Source: Betaproteobacteria bacterium Ga0077527 | Lineage (GTDB): Bacteria > Pseudomonadota > Gammaproteobacteria > Burkholderiales > SG8-41 | Assembly: GCA_001464815.1 (NCBI GenBank) | Contig: LNDW01000020.1 | Location: 186,001 to 250,000, forward strand | Reading direction: 5' to 3' | DNA length: 64,000 nucleotides | Notes under the pieces: model-generated | Seen by the model: the letters and a program-made list of their open reading frames with translations, nothing else | Told to the model about the DNA's origin: nothing | Databases searched by the model: none | Shown here: one piece after another, positions 9,924 to 17,803 of the stretch | Layout of the letters: each line of letters starts with the position of its first letter | Position numbering within the stretch: position 1 is the first letter of the stretch | Translations under genes and position numbers: made by a program

Positions 9924-11429
9924 TCAGGTTCCGCAGAAAGTCTGGTAGCCGCGCGATTCTTCCATTGTGGCCGGCGTGGCATACGCCGCAAATTCGATGC
10001 GCTCGTCAAACGGCTGCTGCAACACCGAGAGCAAGCGCTCGAAGGGCGCGTAATCGCCGAGGTCAGTCGCCGCGGCCAGCGCCTCCTCGACGCGATGGTT
10101 GCGCGGGATGTAAACCGGATTCACCGCGCGCATCGCGGCGGCCTGTTTTTCCGGCGCGAGACCTTCTGACTGCAAGCGCGCCTGCCAGCGCGGCAACCAG
10201 GCATCAAGCGCGGCGGCATTGCCGTAGAGCTTGCGCAGGCCGAAAGGGCTGAGCTCGCCCCTGCCTTCCGCGACATCCGCCAGACGGCGGAAGGCCAGCG
10301 TGAAATCCGCACCTGCTCCTCCATCCTGTCCCTCCATGCCCGCCAGAAAATCCGTCGCCAGCGCGAAGTCGGCCTCATCCTCGCGCGTCAGCCCCAGCTT
10401 GCGCCGCATGCCGGCAAGCCAGTGGCGCTCGTAGTGCTGCTGGAAATCCGCAAGGATTTCCATCGCCCGCTCCACCGCCTTGTCCTGTTCACCACCGGAT
10501 TCAACCGTGAGCAAGGGCAGCAGCGCCTCGGCAAAACGCGCAAGATTCCAGTTCGCAATCGGCGGCTGGTTGACATAGGCATAACGGCCTTGCTCGTCGA
10601 TGGAACTGAACACCGTCGCCGGGTTGTAGTGATCCATGAACGCGCAGGGACCGTAGTCGATGGTTTCACCGGACAGCGTCATGTTGTCGGTATTCATCAC
10701 GCCGTGGATGAAGCCGACGTTGATCCAGTTGGCGATAAGTTTCGCCTGCCGGTCACACAGCGCGCGCAGCAGTTCGAAGTACGGTTGCTGCGCGCCCTTG
10801 ACCTCCGGGTAATGACGGTCGATCACGTAATCGGCGAGTTTTTTCAGCCTTGCTTCATCACCCCGCGCCGCCAGAAACTGGAAGCTGCCGACACGGATAT
10901 GGCTCGCCGCCACCCGCGTCAGCACCGCACCCGGCAGGTTGCGCTCGCGGCGCACGATTTCACCGGTGGTCACCGCCGCCAGCGCGCGCGTGGTCGGAAT
11001 GCCCAGCGCATGCATGGCTTCGCCGATCAGGTACTCACGCAGCACCGGACCCAGCGCCGCCTTGCCGTCACCGCCGCGCGAAAACGGCGTGCGGCCGGAA
11101 CCCTTGAATGCGATATCGCGGCGTTTGCCCTTGTTGTCGATCACCTCGCCCAGCAGCAGCGCGCGGCCATCACCGAGCTGTGGCGAAAAACCGCCGAACT
11201 GGTGGCCGGCATAGGCCAGCGCGATGGTGGCCGTGCCCCCGGGCAGTTTGTTGCCGGCGAAGATCTGCGCGCCTGCTGCGGAATCCAGCGCCTTGGCATC
11301 AAGGCCAAGTTCTTCAGCCAGTCCGTGGTTGAGCCTGACCAGCTTCGGCTCGGGGACCTCGGCAGCCTTCCACGGCACGTAGAGGCCTTCGAGGTCGCGG
11401 GCGTAGCTGTTGTCGAATTGCAAATTCAT
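9924..11429 (-). CDS. selO: Protein adenylyltransferase SelO (YdiU/UPF0061)
   Basis: The ATG at 11429 gives 501 residues starting MNLQFDNSYARDL, typical of SelO; the ORF track's longer form uses an upstream TTG. Family motifs are abundant: AGHQFGGFSPQLGDGRA, FKGSGRTPFSRGGDGKAALG and NTDNMTLSGETIDYGPCAF. SelO is a pseudokinase-fold enzyme that transfers AMP from ATP to Ser/Thr/Tyr side chains of redox-related proteins. The C-terminus reads TFCGT, so the position used by Sec in animal SelO is Cys here and this gene needs no UGA recoding. Confidence 0.95.
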   Translation of the reverse strand: MNLQFDNSYARDLEGLYVPWKAAEVPEPKLVRLNHGLAEELGLDAKALDSAAGAQIFAGNKLPGGTATIALAYAGHQFGGFSPQLGDGRALLLGEVIDNKGKRRDIAFKGSGRTPFSRGGDGKAALGPVLREYLIGEAMHALGIPTTRALAAVTTGEIVRRERNLPGAVLTRVAASHIRVGSFQFLAARGDEARLKKLADYVIDRHYPEVKGAQQPYFELLRALCDRQAKLIANWINVGFIHGVMNTDNMTLSGETIDYGPCAFMDHYNPATVFSSIDEQGRYAYVNQPPIANWNLARFAEALLPLLTVESGGEQDKAVERAMEILADFQQHYERHWLAGMRRKLGLTREDEADFALATDFLAGMEGQDGGAGADFTLAFRRLADVAEGRGELSPFGLRKLYGNAAALDAWLPRWQARLQSEGLAPEKQAAAMRAVNPVYIPRNHRVEEALAAATDLGDYAPFERLLSVLQQPFDERIEFAAYATPATMEESRGYQTFCGT

Positions 11430-11456
11430 TGAAAGGTATGAGCCATTCAAATCGCA

Positions 11457-11729
11457 TTAGCGCTTGCGATAAATTTCCCGACGATGACCGATGGAAAGCG
11501 CATGAATGACCAGCCGCCGATACTGAATCTCACAGATGACACGAAAGTCACCGATACGGTAACGCCAAAGGCCCGCGAGTTCACCACGCAGCGCCTCGCC
11601 AAAATGCCGGGGATTACCCGGACCTTCCAGCCTGCTTTCCAGCCAATCAAGAATACGCGCCGCTGCCGTACGATCAAGCTTGGTGAGCTGCTTTTGCGCG
11701 AATGCCGAAATCTCAACCTTCCAGGCCAA
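11457..11729 (-). CDS. Type II toxin, RelE/ParE family
   Basis: The chosen start is a TTG at 11729 giving 90 residues (LAWKVEISAFAQKQLTKLD); the track's upstream ATG would run through the antitoxin. The product has the RelE/ParE pattern: an N-terminal strand, AQKQLTKLDRTAAARIL, then GLWRYRIGDFRVICEI and a C-terminal GHRREIYRK. This is closest to RelE-type ribosome-dependent mRNases. It overlaps the antitoxin by 17 nt, which implies translational coupling and explains the weak TTG start. No deletion or frameshift is seen, so the module looks intact. Confidence 0.86.
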   Translation of the reverse strand: MAWKVEISAFAQKQLTKLDRTAAARILDWLESRLEGPGNPRHFGEALRGELAGLWRYRIGDFRVICEIQYRRLVIHALSIGHRREIYRKR

Positions 11730-11925
11730 GCGACTTCCTGACTTCTGCAATGGATTTCGCGCGGCCACCTGTTTTACGCGCCTGCTCGGCGAGAACGATG
11801 TCCTCCCGGTCTTCCAAGTAGCGCACTACGGCTTCGCGCACCACACCACTCTTGGTGCTGCCAGTAGCTTCGGCAATACGCGCGATCGCGGTTTCCAGTT
11901 GTTTTTCCAGTCTTACAGCCAGCAT
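11713..11925 (-). CDS. Ribbon-helix-helix antitoxin (RelB-like)
   Basis: The ATG at 11925, preceded by AGGAG, gives a 70-residue protein: MLAVRLEKQLETAIARIAE is a short DNA-contacting strand plus helix, and STKSGVVREAVVRYLED is the second helix of a ribbon-helix-helix fold. This is typical of RelB/CopG-like antitoxins, which neutralise the toxin with their C-terminus and repress the operon. It precedes and overlaps the RelE-like toxin gene. The track's longer N-terminus reads through promoter sequence and is not used here. Confidence 0.85.
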   Translation of the reverse strand: MLAVRLEKQLETAIARIAEATGSTKSGVVREAVVRYLEDREDIVLAEQARKTGGRAKSIAEVRKSLGLEG

Positions 11926-11958
11926 GGCGAACTCCTGCGGGTAATTAACCCAATCTGA

Positions 11959-11977
11959 TGTATGACATTGTATAACA
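11959..11977 (-). promoter_or_regulatory. Candidate autoregulatory operator of the toxin-antitoxin pair
   Basis: Two direct repeats, TGTATgACA and TGTATaACA, are spaced one helical turn apart (10 bp) about 35 nt upstream of the antitoxin start, in an AT-rich promoter zone. Ribbon-helix-helix antitoxins bind such arrays. The assignment rests on spacing and position. Confidence 0.45.
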
Positions 11978-12036
11978 ACAACGCAGCCGCCCCAAAAAAA
12001 ATAATCCAAATAAAATAATGGGTTATTTAATACCAG

Positions 12037-13146
12037 TCAAAACTCCACCACACTCCGTATCGACTCCCCGGAGTGCATCAAATCAAAGCCCTTGTTGATG
12101 TCCGCCAGCTTCAGCTTGTGCGTGATCAGGTCGTCGATATTGATTTTGCCGTCCATGTACCAGTCTACAATCTTCGGCACATCGCGCCGCCCCTTGGCGC
12201 CACCAAAGGCCGTGCCCTTCCACACGCGGCCAGTAACGAGTTGAAACGGCCGCGTCTTGATTTCCTGTCCTGCGCCGGCAACACCGATGATCACCGATAC
12301 GCCCCAGCCCTTGTGGCAGCACTCCAGCGCCTGGCGCATCACGTCAACGTTGCCGATGCATTCAAAGCTGTAATCGGCCCCGCCCTTGGTCAGATTCACC
12401 AGGTACGGCACCAGGTCGCCTTCAACTTCCTTCGGGTTGACGAAGTGGGTCATGCCGAATTTTTCAGCCAGCGGCTTGCGTGAGGGGTTGAGGTCAACGC
12501 CGACGATCATGTTCGCACCGGCAAGCCGCGCGCCCTGGATCACATTGAGGCCGATGCCGCCGAGGCCAAAGACCACGACATTCGCGCCCGGCTCCACTTT
12601 TGCGGTGTTGATCACCGCGCCGATGCCGGTGGTGACGCCACAGCCGATGTAGCAGACCTTGTCGAAGGGCGCGTCCTCGCGGATTTTGGCGAGCGCGATT
12701 TCCGGCACCACGGTGTAGTTGGCGAAGGTCGAGGTGCCCATGTAATGAAAGACCTTCTCGCCACCCACCGAAAAGCGGCTGCTGCCGTCGGGCATCACGC
12801 CCTGGCCCTGCGTGGTGCGGATGGCCTGGCACAGATTGGTCTTGCCGCTGAGGCAGTACTCGCACTGCCGGCATTCCGGCGTGTACAGCGGAATCACGTG
12901 ATCGCCTTTTTTCAGGCTGGTCACGCCGGGGCCGATGCCGACCACCACGCCCGCGCCTTCGTGGCCGAGGATCGCCGGGAAAATGCCTTCGGGATCGGCG
13001 CCGGAGCGGGTGAATTCGTCGGTATGGCAGATGCCGGTGGCCTTGATCTCGACCAGCACCTCACCCGCGCGCGGGCCGTCGAGGTCCACGGTTTCGATGA
13101 CCAGCGGCGCTCCGGCCTTGTGCGCGACGGCGGCTTTGACTTTCAT
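12037..13146 (-). CDS. frmA: S-(hydroxymethyl)glutathione dehydrogenase / class III alcohol dehydrogenase
   Basis: The ATG at 13146, after an AAGGAG site, gives 369 residues, the usual length of class III ADH; the track's extra 172 residues are spurious. Catalytic zinc ligands C40 (GICHTDE) and H62 (GHEGAG) and the structural zinc quartet C92, C95, C98, C106 are present, as is the nucleotide motif FGLGGIGLN. It oxidises the glutathione-formaldehyde adduct with NAD+ and can act as GSNO reductase. No S-formylglutathione hydrolase gene follows. It is divergent from gluQ. Confidence 0.95.
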   Translation of the reverse strand: MKVKAAVAHKAGAPLVIETVDLDGPRAGEVLVEIKATGICHTDEFTRSGADPEGIFPAILGHEGAGVVVGIGPGVTSLKKGDHVIPLYTPECRQCEYCLSGKTNLCQAIRTTQGQGVMPDGSSRFSVGGEKVFHYMGTSTFANYTVVPEIALAKIREDAPFDKVCYIGCGVTTGIGAVINTAKVEPGANVVVFGLGGIGLNVIQGARLAGANMIVGVDLNPSRKPLAEKFGMTHFVNPKEVEGDLVPYLVNLTKGGADYSFECIGNVDVMRQALECCHKGWGVSVIIGVAGAGQEIKTRPFQLVTGRVWKGTAFGGAKGRRDVPKIVDWYMDGKINIDDLITHKLKLADINKGFDLMHSGESIRSVVEF

Positions 13147-13220
13147 GGGTGAAACTCCTTGCGATGAAATGTTGGAAGCTGTGGTCATTCTAGCGTCATG
13201 CCAGCCGTTAAACTCGCAGC

Positions 13221-14129
13221 ATGGACAAGGAAGTTCCGACTTATCGCGGCCGCTTTGCACCCTCGCCCACCGGACCGCTGCATTTCGGCTCGCTGGTGGC
13301 TGCGGTTGGCAGTTTTCTCGAGGCGCGCGCACAGGGCGGTGCATGGCTGCTGCGCATCGAAGACCTCGACCGGCCGCGTTGCGTACCCGGTGCTGAAGAT
13401 GACATCCGGCGTACGCTGGATGCACTGGGTCTGCATCCGGACGGCGAAGTGCTGCGCCAGAGCACACGCGATGAAGCCTATGCCGCCGCACTGGATCAGC
13501 TCGACCGCCTTGGCAAAATCTATGGCTGCGCCTGCACCCGCCGCGAGATCGCCGATTCAGCACTTGCCGGTATCGACGGCCCGGTTTATCCCGGCAGTTG
13601 CCGCCGCGGACTGCCGCAGGGGCGCGCGGCGCGCGCCTGGCGTGTGCGTTGTGACGGTGCAAACATCGCCTTTGCAGACCGCTTGCAGGGCCGCATCAGC
13701 CACAACCTCGAACTCGAGATCGGTGACTTTGTGCTGAAACGTGCCGACGGTCTCTACGCCTACCAGCTCGCGGTGGTGGTCGATGATGCGGCGCAGGGCA
13801 TCACCGACATCGTGCGCGGCGCCGACCTGCTGCATTCAACAACGCGGCAAATCCACCTGCAGCAGTTGCTCGGTTTGCCGGTGCCGCGTTATGCCCACCT
13901 GCCGGTCGCGGTCAACGCGAAGGGCGAAAAACTCTCCAAGCAGACACTGGCCGCCGCCGTGGATGTGCGTGAACCGGCGCCGTTGCTCAATCGTGTATTG
14001 AAATTTCTGGGACAGCCGCAGATTGAGGATTGCGATACACGCGACCTTGCGGCGTTCTGGCCGGCGGCGATTAACGGCTGGCGCCTTGAACGTGTGCCAC
14101 ACAGCCGCAGCCCGCCGGCACCGGACTGA
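13221..14129 (+). CDS. gluQ: Glutamyl-Q tRNA(Asp) synthetase
   Basis: The 302-residue protein resembles the catalytic half of GluRS without an anticodon-binding domain. The HIGH-like element sits in SPTGPLHFGSL and the KMSKS-like element is KLSKQ. Zinc ligands C103, C105, Y123 and C127 match the GluQRS pattern. The enzyme attaches glutamate to queuosine at position 34 of tRNA(Asp). It is divergent from frmA and ends one nt before the stop of the convergent SbtB-like gene. Family members run about 290-310 residues, so it is complete. Confidence 0.95.
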   Translation: MDKEVPTYRGRFAPSPTGPLHFGSLVAAVGSFLEARAQGGAWLLRIEDLDRPRCVPGAEDDIRRTLDALGLHPDGEVLRQSTRDEAYAAALDQLDRLGKIYGCACTRREIADSALAGIDGPVYPGSCRRGLPQGRAARAWRVRCDGANIAFADRLQGRISHNLELEIGDFVLKRADGLYAYQLAVVVDDAAQGITDIVRGADLLHSTTRQIHLQQLLGLPVPRYAHLPVAVNAKGEKLSKQTLAAAVDVREPAPLLNRVLKFLGQPQIEDCDTRDLAAFWPAAINGWRLERVPHSRSPPAPD

Positions 14130-14130
14130 C

Positions 14131-14451
14131 TCAGTATTTCGCCGGGCGCAGTATCTCGACTTCGGACAGCAGCAGCCGCACCGAAAAATGCGGCCCGAAC
14201 TGTTCGACGATCTTCTGCGCGATGACCTCGGCGACGTCGCGTTCGCAGATCACCTTCATCTCGATGGTGCGGTCGGTATCACCGGCACCTTCGCGGCGGT
14301 GCTCCCCGTCGGCGGCGAAGCTGCCGCCGCGCACCTCATGCACGGTATAGCCGTGAGCGCCGAGGCGGCCGACCAGCGTGACCAGGCGCTCCTCCAGCAC
14401 GTATTCGGAGATGATTGTCAGTTGGCAGCGACTATGGGTTTGCAAACTCAT
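14131..14451 (-). CDS. PII-like protein, SbtB-type (partner of SbtA)
   Basis: The ATG at 14451 gives 106 residues (MSLQTHSRCQLTIISEY) with a PII-like ferredoxin fold: QLTIISEYVLEERLVTLVGRLGAHGYTV, a Gly-rich T-loop stretch, then TIEMKVICERDVAEVIAQKI. It overlaps the stop of the SbtA-like permease by an ATGA. In cyanobacteria SbtB binds adenine nucleotides and gates SbtA; adjacency and fold suggest the same here. The CGPxGC redox loop of some SbtB proteins is absent. Confidence 0.82.
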   Translation of the reverse strand: MSLQTHSRCQLTIISEYVLEERLVTLVGRLGAHGYTVHEVRGGSFAADGEHRREGAGDTDRTIEMKVICERDVAEVIAQKIVEQFGPHFSVRLLLSEVEILRPAKY

Positions 14452-15383
14452 AAACGTCCTCCCAGCCAGGCCAGCAGCGGCAGATTCACAAAAACATTGA
14501 AGGGAAAGGTCACCGCCAGCGCGGCGGAGATGCCCAATGCCGGATTGGCCTCGGGCACCGCCATGCGCATTGCTGCCGGCGCGGCGATATACGAAGCACT
14601 GGCGAGCAACACAGCAAACAAGGTGGCGCCGCCAGCCGACAGGCCGAGCAGCCAATGTCCCAGCAGCACGCCCAGCGCGCCCAGCACCAGCGGCGACAAC
14701 AGGCCGAAAACAACCAGCTTCACGCCGGCGCGGCGCAGATCGGGCATACGCCCGCCGACCACCAGGCCAAGTTCGAGCAGATAGATCGCCAGCAGGCCGC
14801 GAAACAGGTCACCAAACACCGGCTTCAGGGGCTTGAAACCTTCAGCGCCGATCATCCAGCCAATCACGATGCCGCCGATCAACAGCACGATGCCCTTGTT
14901 CACCGCCACCTCGCGATAGACCGAGGCTCCGCCGGCAGCAACCGCGCCCCCGGCCCTGGCCAGCACCACGCCGGCAATGATGCCAGGCGCCTCCATCAGC
15001 GCCAGCAACACCGGGAGGAAGGATTCGTAGGCAATACCACGCTGCTGAAGGTAAGCACTGCCGATGGCAAAGGTCACCACCGACACCGAGCCGTAGTGCG
15101 CGGCAACACTCGCCGCGTCGGCGCGCTTCAGGCCTACGCCATGGAGCAGCGCAGGAAACAGTATGAAAGGCTCGGCAAAACCGGCGAATACCGCGAATGC
15201 AGCCGGCAGCGCCACCTGCGCCAGCGGCTGATGGGCGAGTTCGACACCACCCTTGAGGCCGATCGCGAGCAGCAGATAAATCGACAGTGCCTCGTACACC
15301 GGCTCCGGAAACCGCAGGTCGGAACGCGCCAGCCGGGCGAACACGCCCAGCGCGAAGACCAGAATCAGCGGATCAAGGCCCAC
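14448..15383 (-). CDS. Sodium-dependent bicarbonate permease, SbtA family (DUF897)
   Basis: The 311-residue hydrophobic protein has about ten TM segments and SbtA-like signatures (AIGLKGGVELA, AHYGSVSVVTFAIGSAYL and the pseudo-repeat LELGLVVGGRMPDLRRAG). SbtA is a Na+/HCO3- symporter of cyanobacterial carbon concentration; proteobacterial members are less well studied. It begins 7 nt after a CaiB/BaiF CoA-transferase stop and overlaps the PII-like gene by 4 nt, so all three are one operon. Bicarbonate is the expected substrate, but other anions are not excluded. Confidence 0.83.
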   Translation of the reverse strand: MGLDPLILVFALGVFARLARSDLRFPEPVYEALSIYLLLAIGLKGGVELAHQPLAQVALPAAFAVFAGFAEPFILFPALLHGVGLKRADAASVAAHYGSVSVVTFAIGSAYLQQRGIAYESFLPVLLALMEAPGIIAGVVLARAGGAVAAGGASVYREVAVNKGIVLLIGGIVIGWMIGAEGFKPLKPVFGDLFRGLLAIYLLELGLVVGGRMPDLRRAGVKLVVFGLLSPLVLGALGVLLGHWLLGLSAGGATLFAVLLASASYIAAPAAMRMAVPEANPALGISAALAVTFPFNVFVNLPLLAWLGGRL

Positions 15384-15390
15384 ATTCCGC

Positions 15391-16626
15391 CTAGATCACT
15401 TTGGCCGCGCGCAGCGCGGCAATGGTTGAGGCGTCGTAACCCAGCGCGCCGAGGATGGCGTCATTGTCTGCGCCCACCTTGCGTGGTGGTGTATCGGCGC
15501 GCGGCCCGTCGTGGGCGAAGGTGAACGGCGAAAGCGGCACCTTCAGCTCCTTCGCAAAACCGGTGACCTCAGGCGGAAAGCTGTGGAACAGGCCACGCGA
15601 GGCGGTCTGCACCTCGTTCATGCACTCGGGAATGGTGCGCACACGGCCGGCCGGGGCGCCGGCTTCGTTGAACAGCGGCTCCCACTGCGCCGCGGTTTTG
15701 GTCATCAGCTTTTCCTGCATCAGTGCGCGCAGTGCCGGGATGTTGTCGCGGCGCGCGGCACCGGTGGCAAAACGCGGATCGTCATTCAATGCGGTCAGCC
15801 CGAGCACCTTGAGCAGGCCCTGATGCTGGTGCTCCTCGTTGATGGCAAAGGCGATCAGGCCATCGGCGGTGTTGAAAGTGGTCGAGGCCGGCGAGCGGCT
15901 CGCCGCATCGTTGCCACCCTGTTTGGGCTGGGCACCGGTATTCATGAAGGCGGTGACCACAGACGCCATCAGGATGATGTTGGTGTCGAGCATCGCGAGG
16001 TCGATGTACTGGCCCTTGCCGGTGCGCTGCTTCTGGTACAACGCGGCCGACACCGCATAGGCGGCAGCGAGTCCGGTCGAGTAATCAATGATCGGCGGGC
16101 CGGCCTTCAGCGGGCCGCTCTCTTTGGTGCCGGTGACACTCATGAAGCCGGACCAGGCCTGGATCACACTGTCGTAGGCGGGATGGCTTTTTTTCGGGCC
16201 GCTGTTGCCGTAGGCGGTGATCGACATGAAGATCACCTCGGGATTCACTTTTTTTACCGCTTCATAATCGATGCCGCGCCTGGCTGCAGAGCCGCTGCGC
16301 AGGTTCTGCACCACCACGTCGCATTCGGCGGCGAGCTTCAGGAAGATGTCGCGGCCTTCGGGCTTGTTCAGATCCAGCGACAGGAAACGCTTGTTCGAGG
16401 ACTGGGTCATGAAACCCAGCGACAGGCCCTGCTCGCCATACGAGGGATCGGCCGCTTCGGAGCGCCAGCGCACGGTTTCGCCGCGCCCCGGCGGTTCGAT
16501 CTTGATCACCTCGGCGCCGAGCAGCGCGAGCTGGTAAGCGCAGAACGGGCCCGCAAGCACGCGGGTGAGGTCCAGAACCTTGATGCCCGCGAATGCGCGC
16601 GGATCGTTGACTGCGGGAATGGCCAT
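15391..16626 (-). CDS. CaiB/BaiF (class III) CoA-transferase
   Basis: The 411-residue protein starts FAGIKVLDLTRVLAGPFCAYQLALLGAEVIKIEPPGRG, the hallmark of class III CoA-transferases, and keeps AYDSVIQAWSGFMS, the region holding the catalytic Asp in this family. Members swap CoA between carboxylic acids (formate/oxalate, carnitine, succinate/2-methylmalate and others), and sequence alone does not reveal the acid. It heads a minus-strand operon with the SbtA/SbtB-like pair, an unusual partnership that hints at a carboxylation or decarboxylation pathway. Confidence 0.93.
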   Translation of the reverse strand: MAIPAVNDPRAFAGIKVLDLTRVLAGPFCAYQLALLGAEVIKIEPPGRGETVRWRSEAADPSYGEQGLSLGFMTQSSNKRFLSLDLNKPEGRDIFLKLAAECDVVVQNLRSGSAARRGIDYEAVKKVNPEVIFMSITAYGNSGPKKSHPAYDSVIQAWSGFMSVTGTKESGPLKAGPPIIDYSTGLAAAYAVSAALYQKQRTGKGQYIDLAMLDTNIILMASVVTAFMNTGAQPKQGGNDAASRSPASTTFNTADGLIAFAINEEHQHQGLLKVLGLTALNDDPRFATGAARRDNIPALRALMQEKLMTKTAAQWEPLFNEAGAPAGRVRTIPECMNEVQTASRGLFHSFPPEVTGFAKELKVPLSPFTFAHDGPRADTPPRKVGADNDAILGALGYDASTIAALRAAKVI

Positions 16627-16682
16627 GATGCGTCCTCTGAGTGAGGGCGCATCATATCAAGCCCTTGCGCGGGGCTGGCGGT

Positions 16683-17570
16683 TCAGCGGCGTGTCTGGTT
16701 CAAACCCACGCGCAGTGGTGCCGCCGATTTCTCCGCCGCCGCCTTGGCCAGCAGCGCCTGCAACTGCGGCATCGCCTCGCGTGCGGCATCCTCGCCCGCT
16801 GCAAGGTTGGCCAGTTTGTGCGAAAAATCGGTGATCCGGGCACGCACGGTCTGCGGGCGGATCACGATGTCCGCTGCCGCGGCATCAGCCGAACCACGCC
16901 ACGACACATCCACCGCAATCACGATGTCTGCGCCCATCTGCCGCGCCACCGCGGCGGGCACACGGCTGGCGACTCCGCCATCGACATATTCGGTGCCGCG
17001 GATTTTCACCGGCCAGAACAGCTTCGGCACACTCGCCGAGGCCCGCACCGCGAGACCGGTGTTGCCGCGGTTGAAGATGGTCATCCGGCTCGACTCGCGC
17101 TCGGCGACGATCACCGCGAAAGGTTTCGCCATCGCCTCCAGCGGCCGGTTGCGCACCATCTCGTTGATGTAGTTCTGCAGGCGCTCGCCCTCGATCACGC
17201 CGGGGCCGAACAGCGTGAAGTCGAGCAGGTCGTTGTCCTCGATACGCAGCGCATTGGCTTCGATCTCGGCGGCGCGCAGACCGCTGGCATGCAGCGCCGC
17301 GACCACCGCGCCGGAACTGACGCCGACCACCACATCAGGTTCGATGCCGGCGGCCTCCAGCGCCTTGAGCACGCCAACATGGGCGAAACCGCGCGAGCCG
17401 CCGGCGCCCAGCACCAGGCCGACCACCGGCTGTTTTTTGATCAGCGGCTGCAAAGGCGCGGCAAGCGGCGCGTCGGCCGCGGTGTGGTTGACCGGTGCCA
17501 TCGCGCAGCCGGCGAGCAGCACGGCACCAAGCAGCAGCACACATCGATTCAACAGCGTTGCGGTTTTCAT
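16683..17570 (-). CDS. Patatin-like phospholipase, predicted lipoprotein (RssA-like)
   Basis: The ATG at 17570 gives 295 residues with a lipoprotein signal (VLLLGAVLLAGC, Cys22). The patatin domain follows: oxyanion motif GAGGSRGF, nucleophile elbow GVSSG with Ser85, and the catalytic Asp in YVDGGVASRVP. These form the Ser-Asp dyad of patatin-like phospholipases. A periplasmic or outer-membrane location is predicted from the lipobox. The upstream MPLRRNP in the track would disrupt the signal and is not used. It appears monocistronic. Confidence 0.9.
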   Translation of the reverse strand: MKTATLLNRCVLLLGAVLLAGCAMAPVNHTAADAPLAAPLQPLIKKQPVVGLVLGAGGSRGFAHVGVLKALEAAGIEPDVVVGVSSGAVVAALHASGLRAAEIEANALRIEDNDLLDFTLFGPGVIEGERLQNYINEMVRNRPLEAMAKPFAVIVAERESSRMTIFNRGNTGLAVRASASVPKLFWPVKIRGTEYVDGGVASRVPAAVARQMGADIVIAVDVSWRGSADAAAADIVIRPQTVRARITDFSHKLANLAAGEDAAREAMPQLQALLAKAAAEKSAAPLRVGLNQTRR

Positions 17571-17684
17571 GGGGTTGCGGCGGAGAGGCATTTGGGGAGT
17601 GTTGAATGACCCACATTTGGCGTCAAGGTTCCCTTGCAGGCATGGCTGGAACGGGAGCCGGGTTGGGTTGGCAGGAATTCCGGA

Positions 17685-17701
17685 CTGACCAAATTGGTCA
17701 G
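17685..17701. promoter_or_regulatory. Perfect palindrome upstream of the Bug gene
   Basis: CTGACCAAATTGGTCAG is an 8-1-8 perfect inverted repeat, 100 nt before the start of the Bug receptor gene and 115 nt from the divergent patatin gene. Its form suits a dimeric GntR- or LysR-type operator; no regulator gene is adjacent. Confidence 0.4.
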
Positions 17702-17803
17702 CAAGCCCGTCCTGTCAGCGGGTTGCCTTGCCCCGGCAAACACGACAGAATCCGCGTCGTTTGAATACCATAAAAACGAATTGTTCTGTTGAGGAGAAAG
17801 TTC

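Noticed and set aside
9924-11429. SelO as a selenoprotein because of its name
   Set aside because: The relevant C-terminal position reads TFCGT, so the residue is Cys and the ORF ends normally after it.
12037-13662. 541-residue reading of the formaldehyde dehydrogenase
   Set aside because: The first 172 residues overlap gluQ on the other strand and have no family similarity; the ATG at 13146 with AAGGAG is the real start.
14131-14655. 174-residue form of the PII-like protein
   Set aside because: The first 68 residues overlap the SbtA gene in another frame; the ATG at 14451 with ATGA overlap is the better start.
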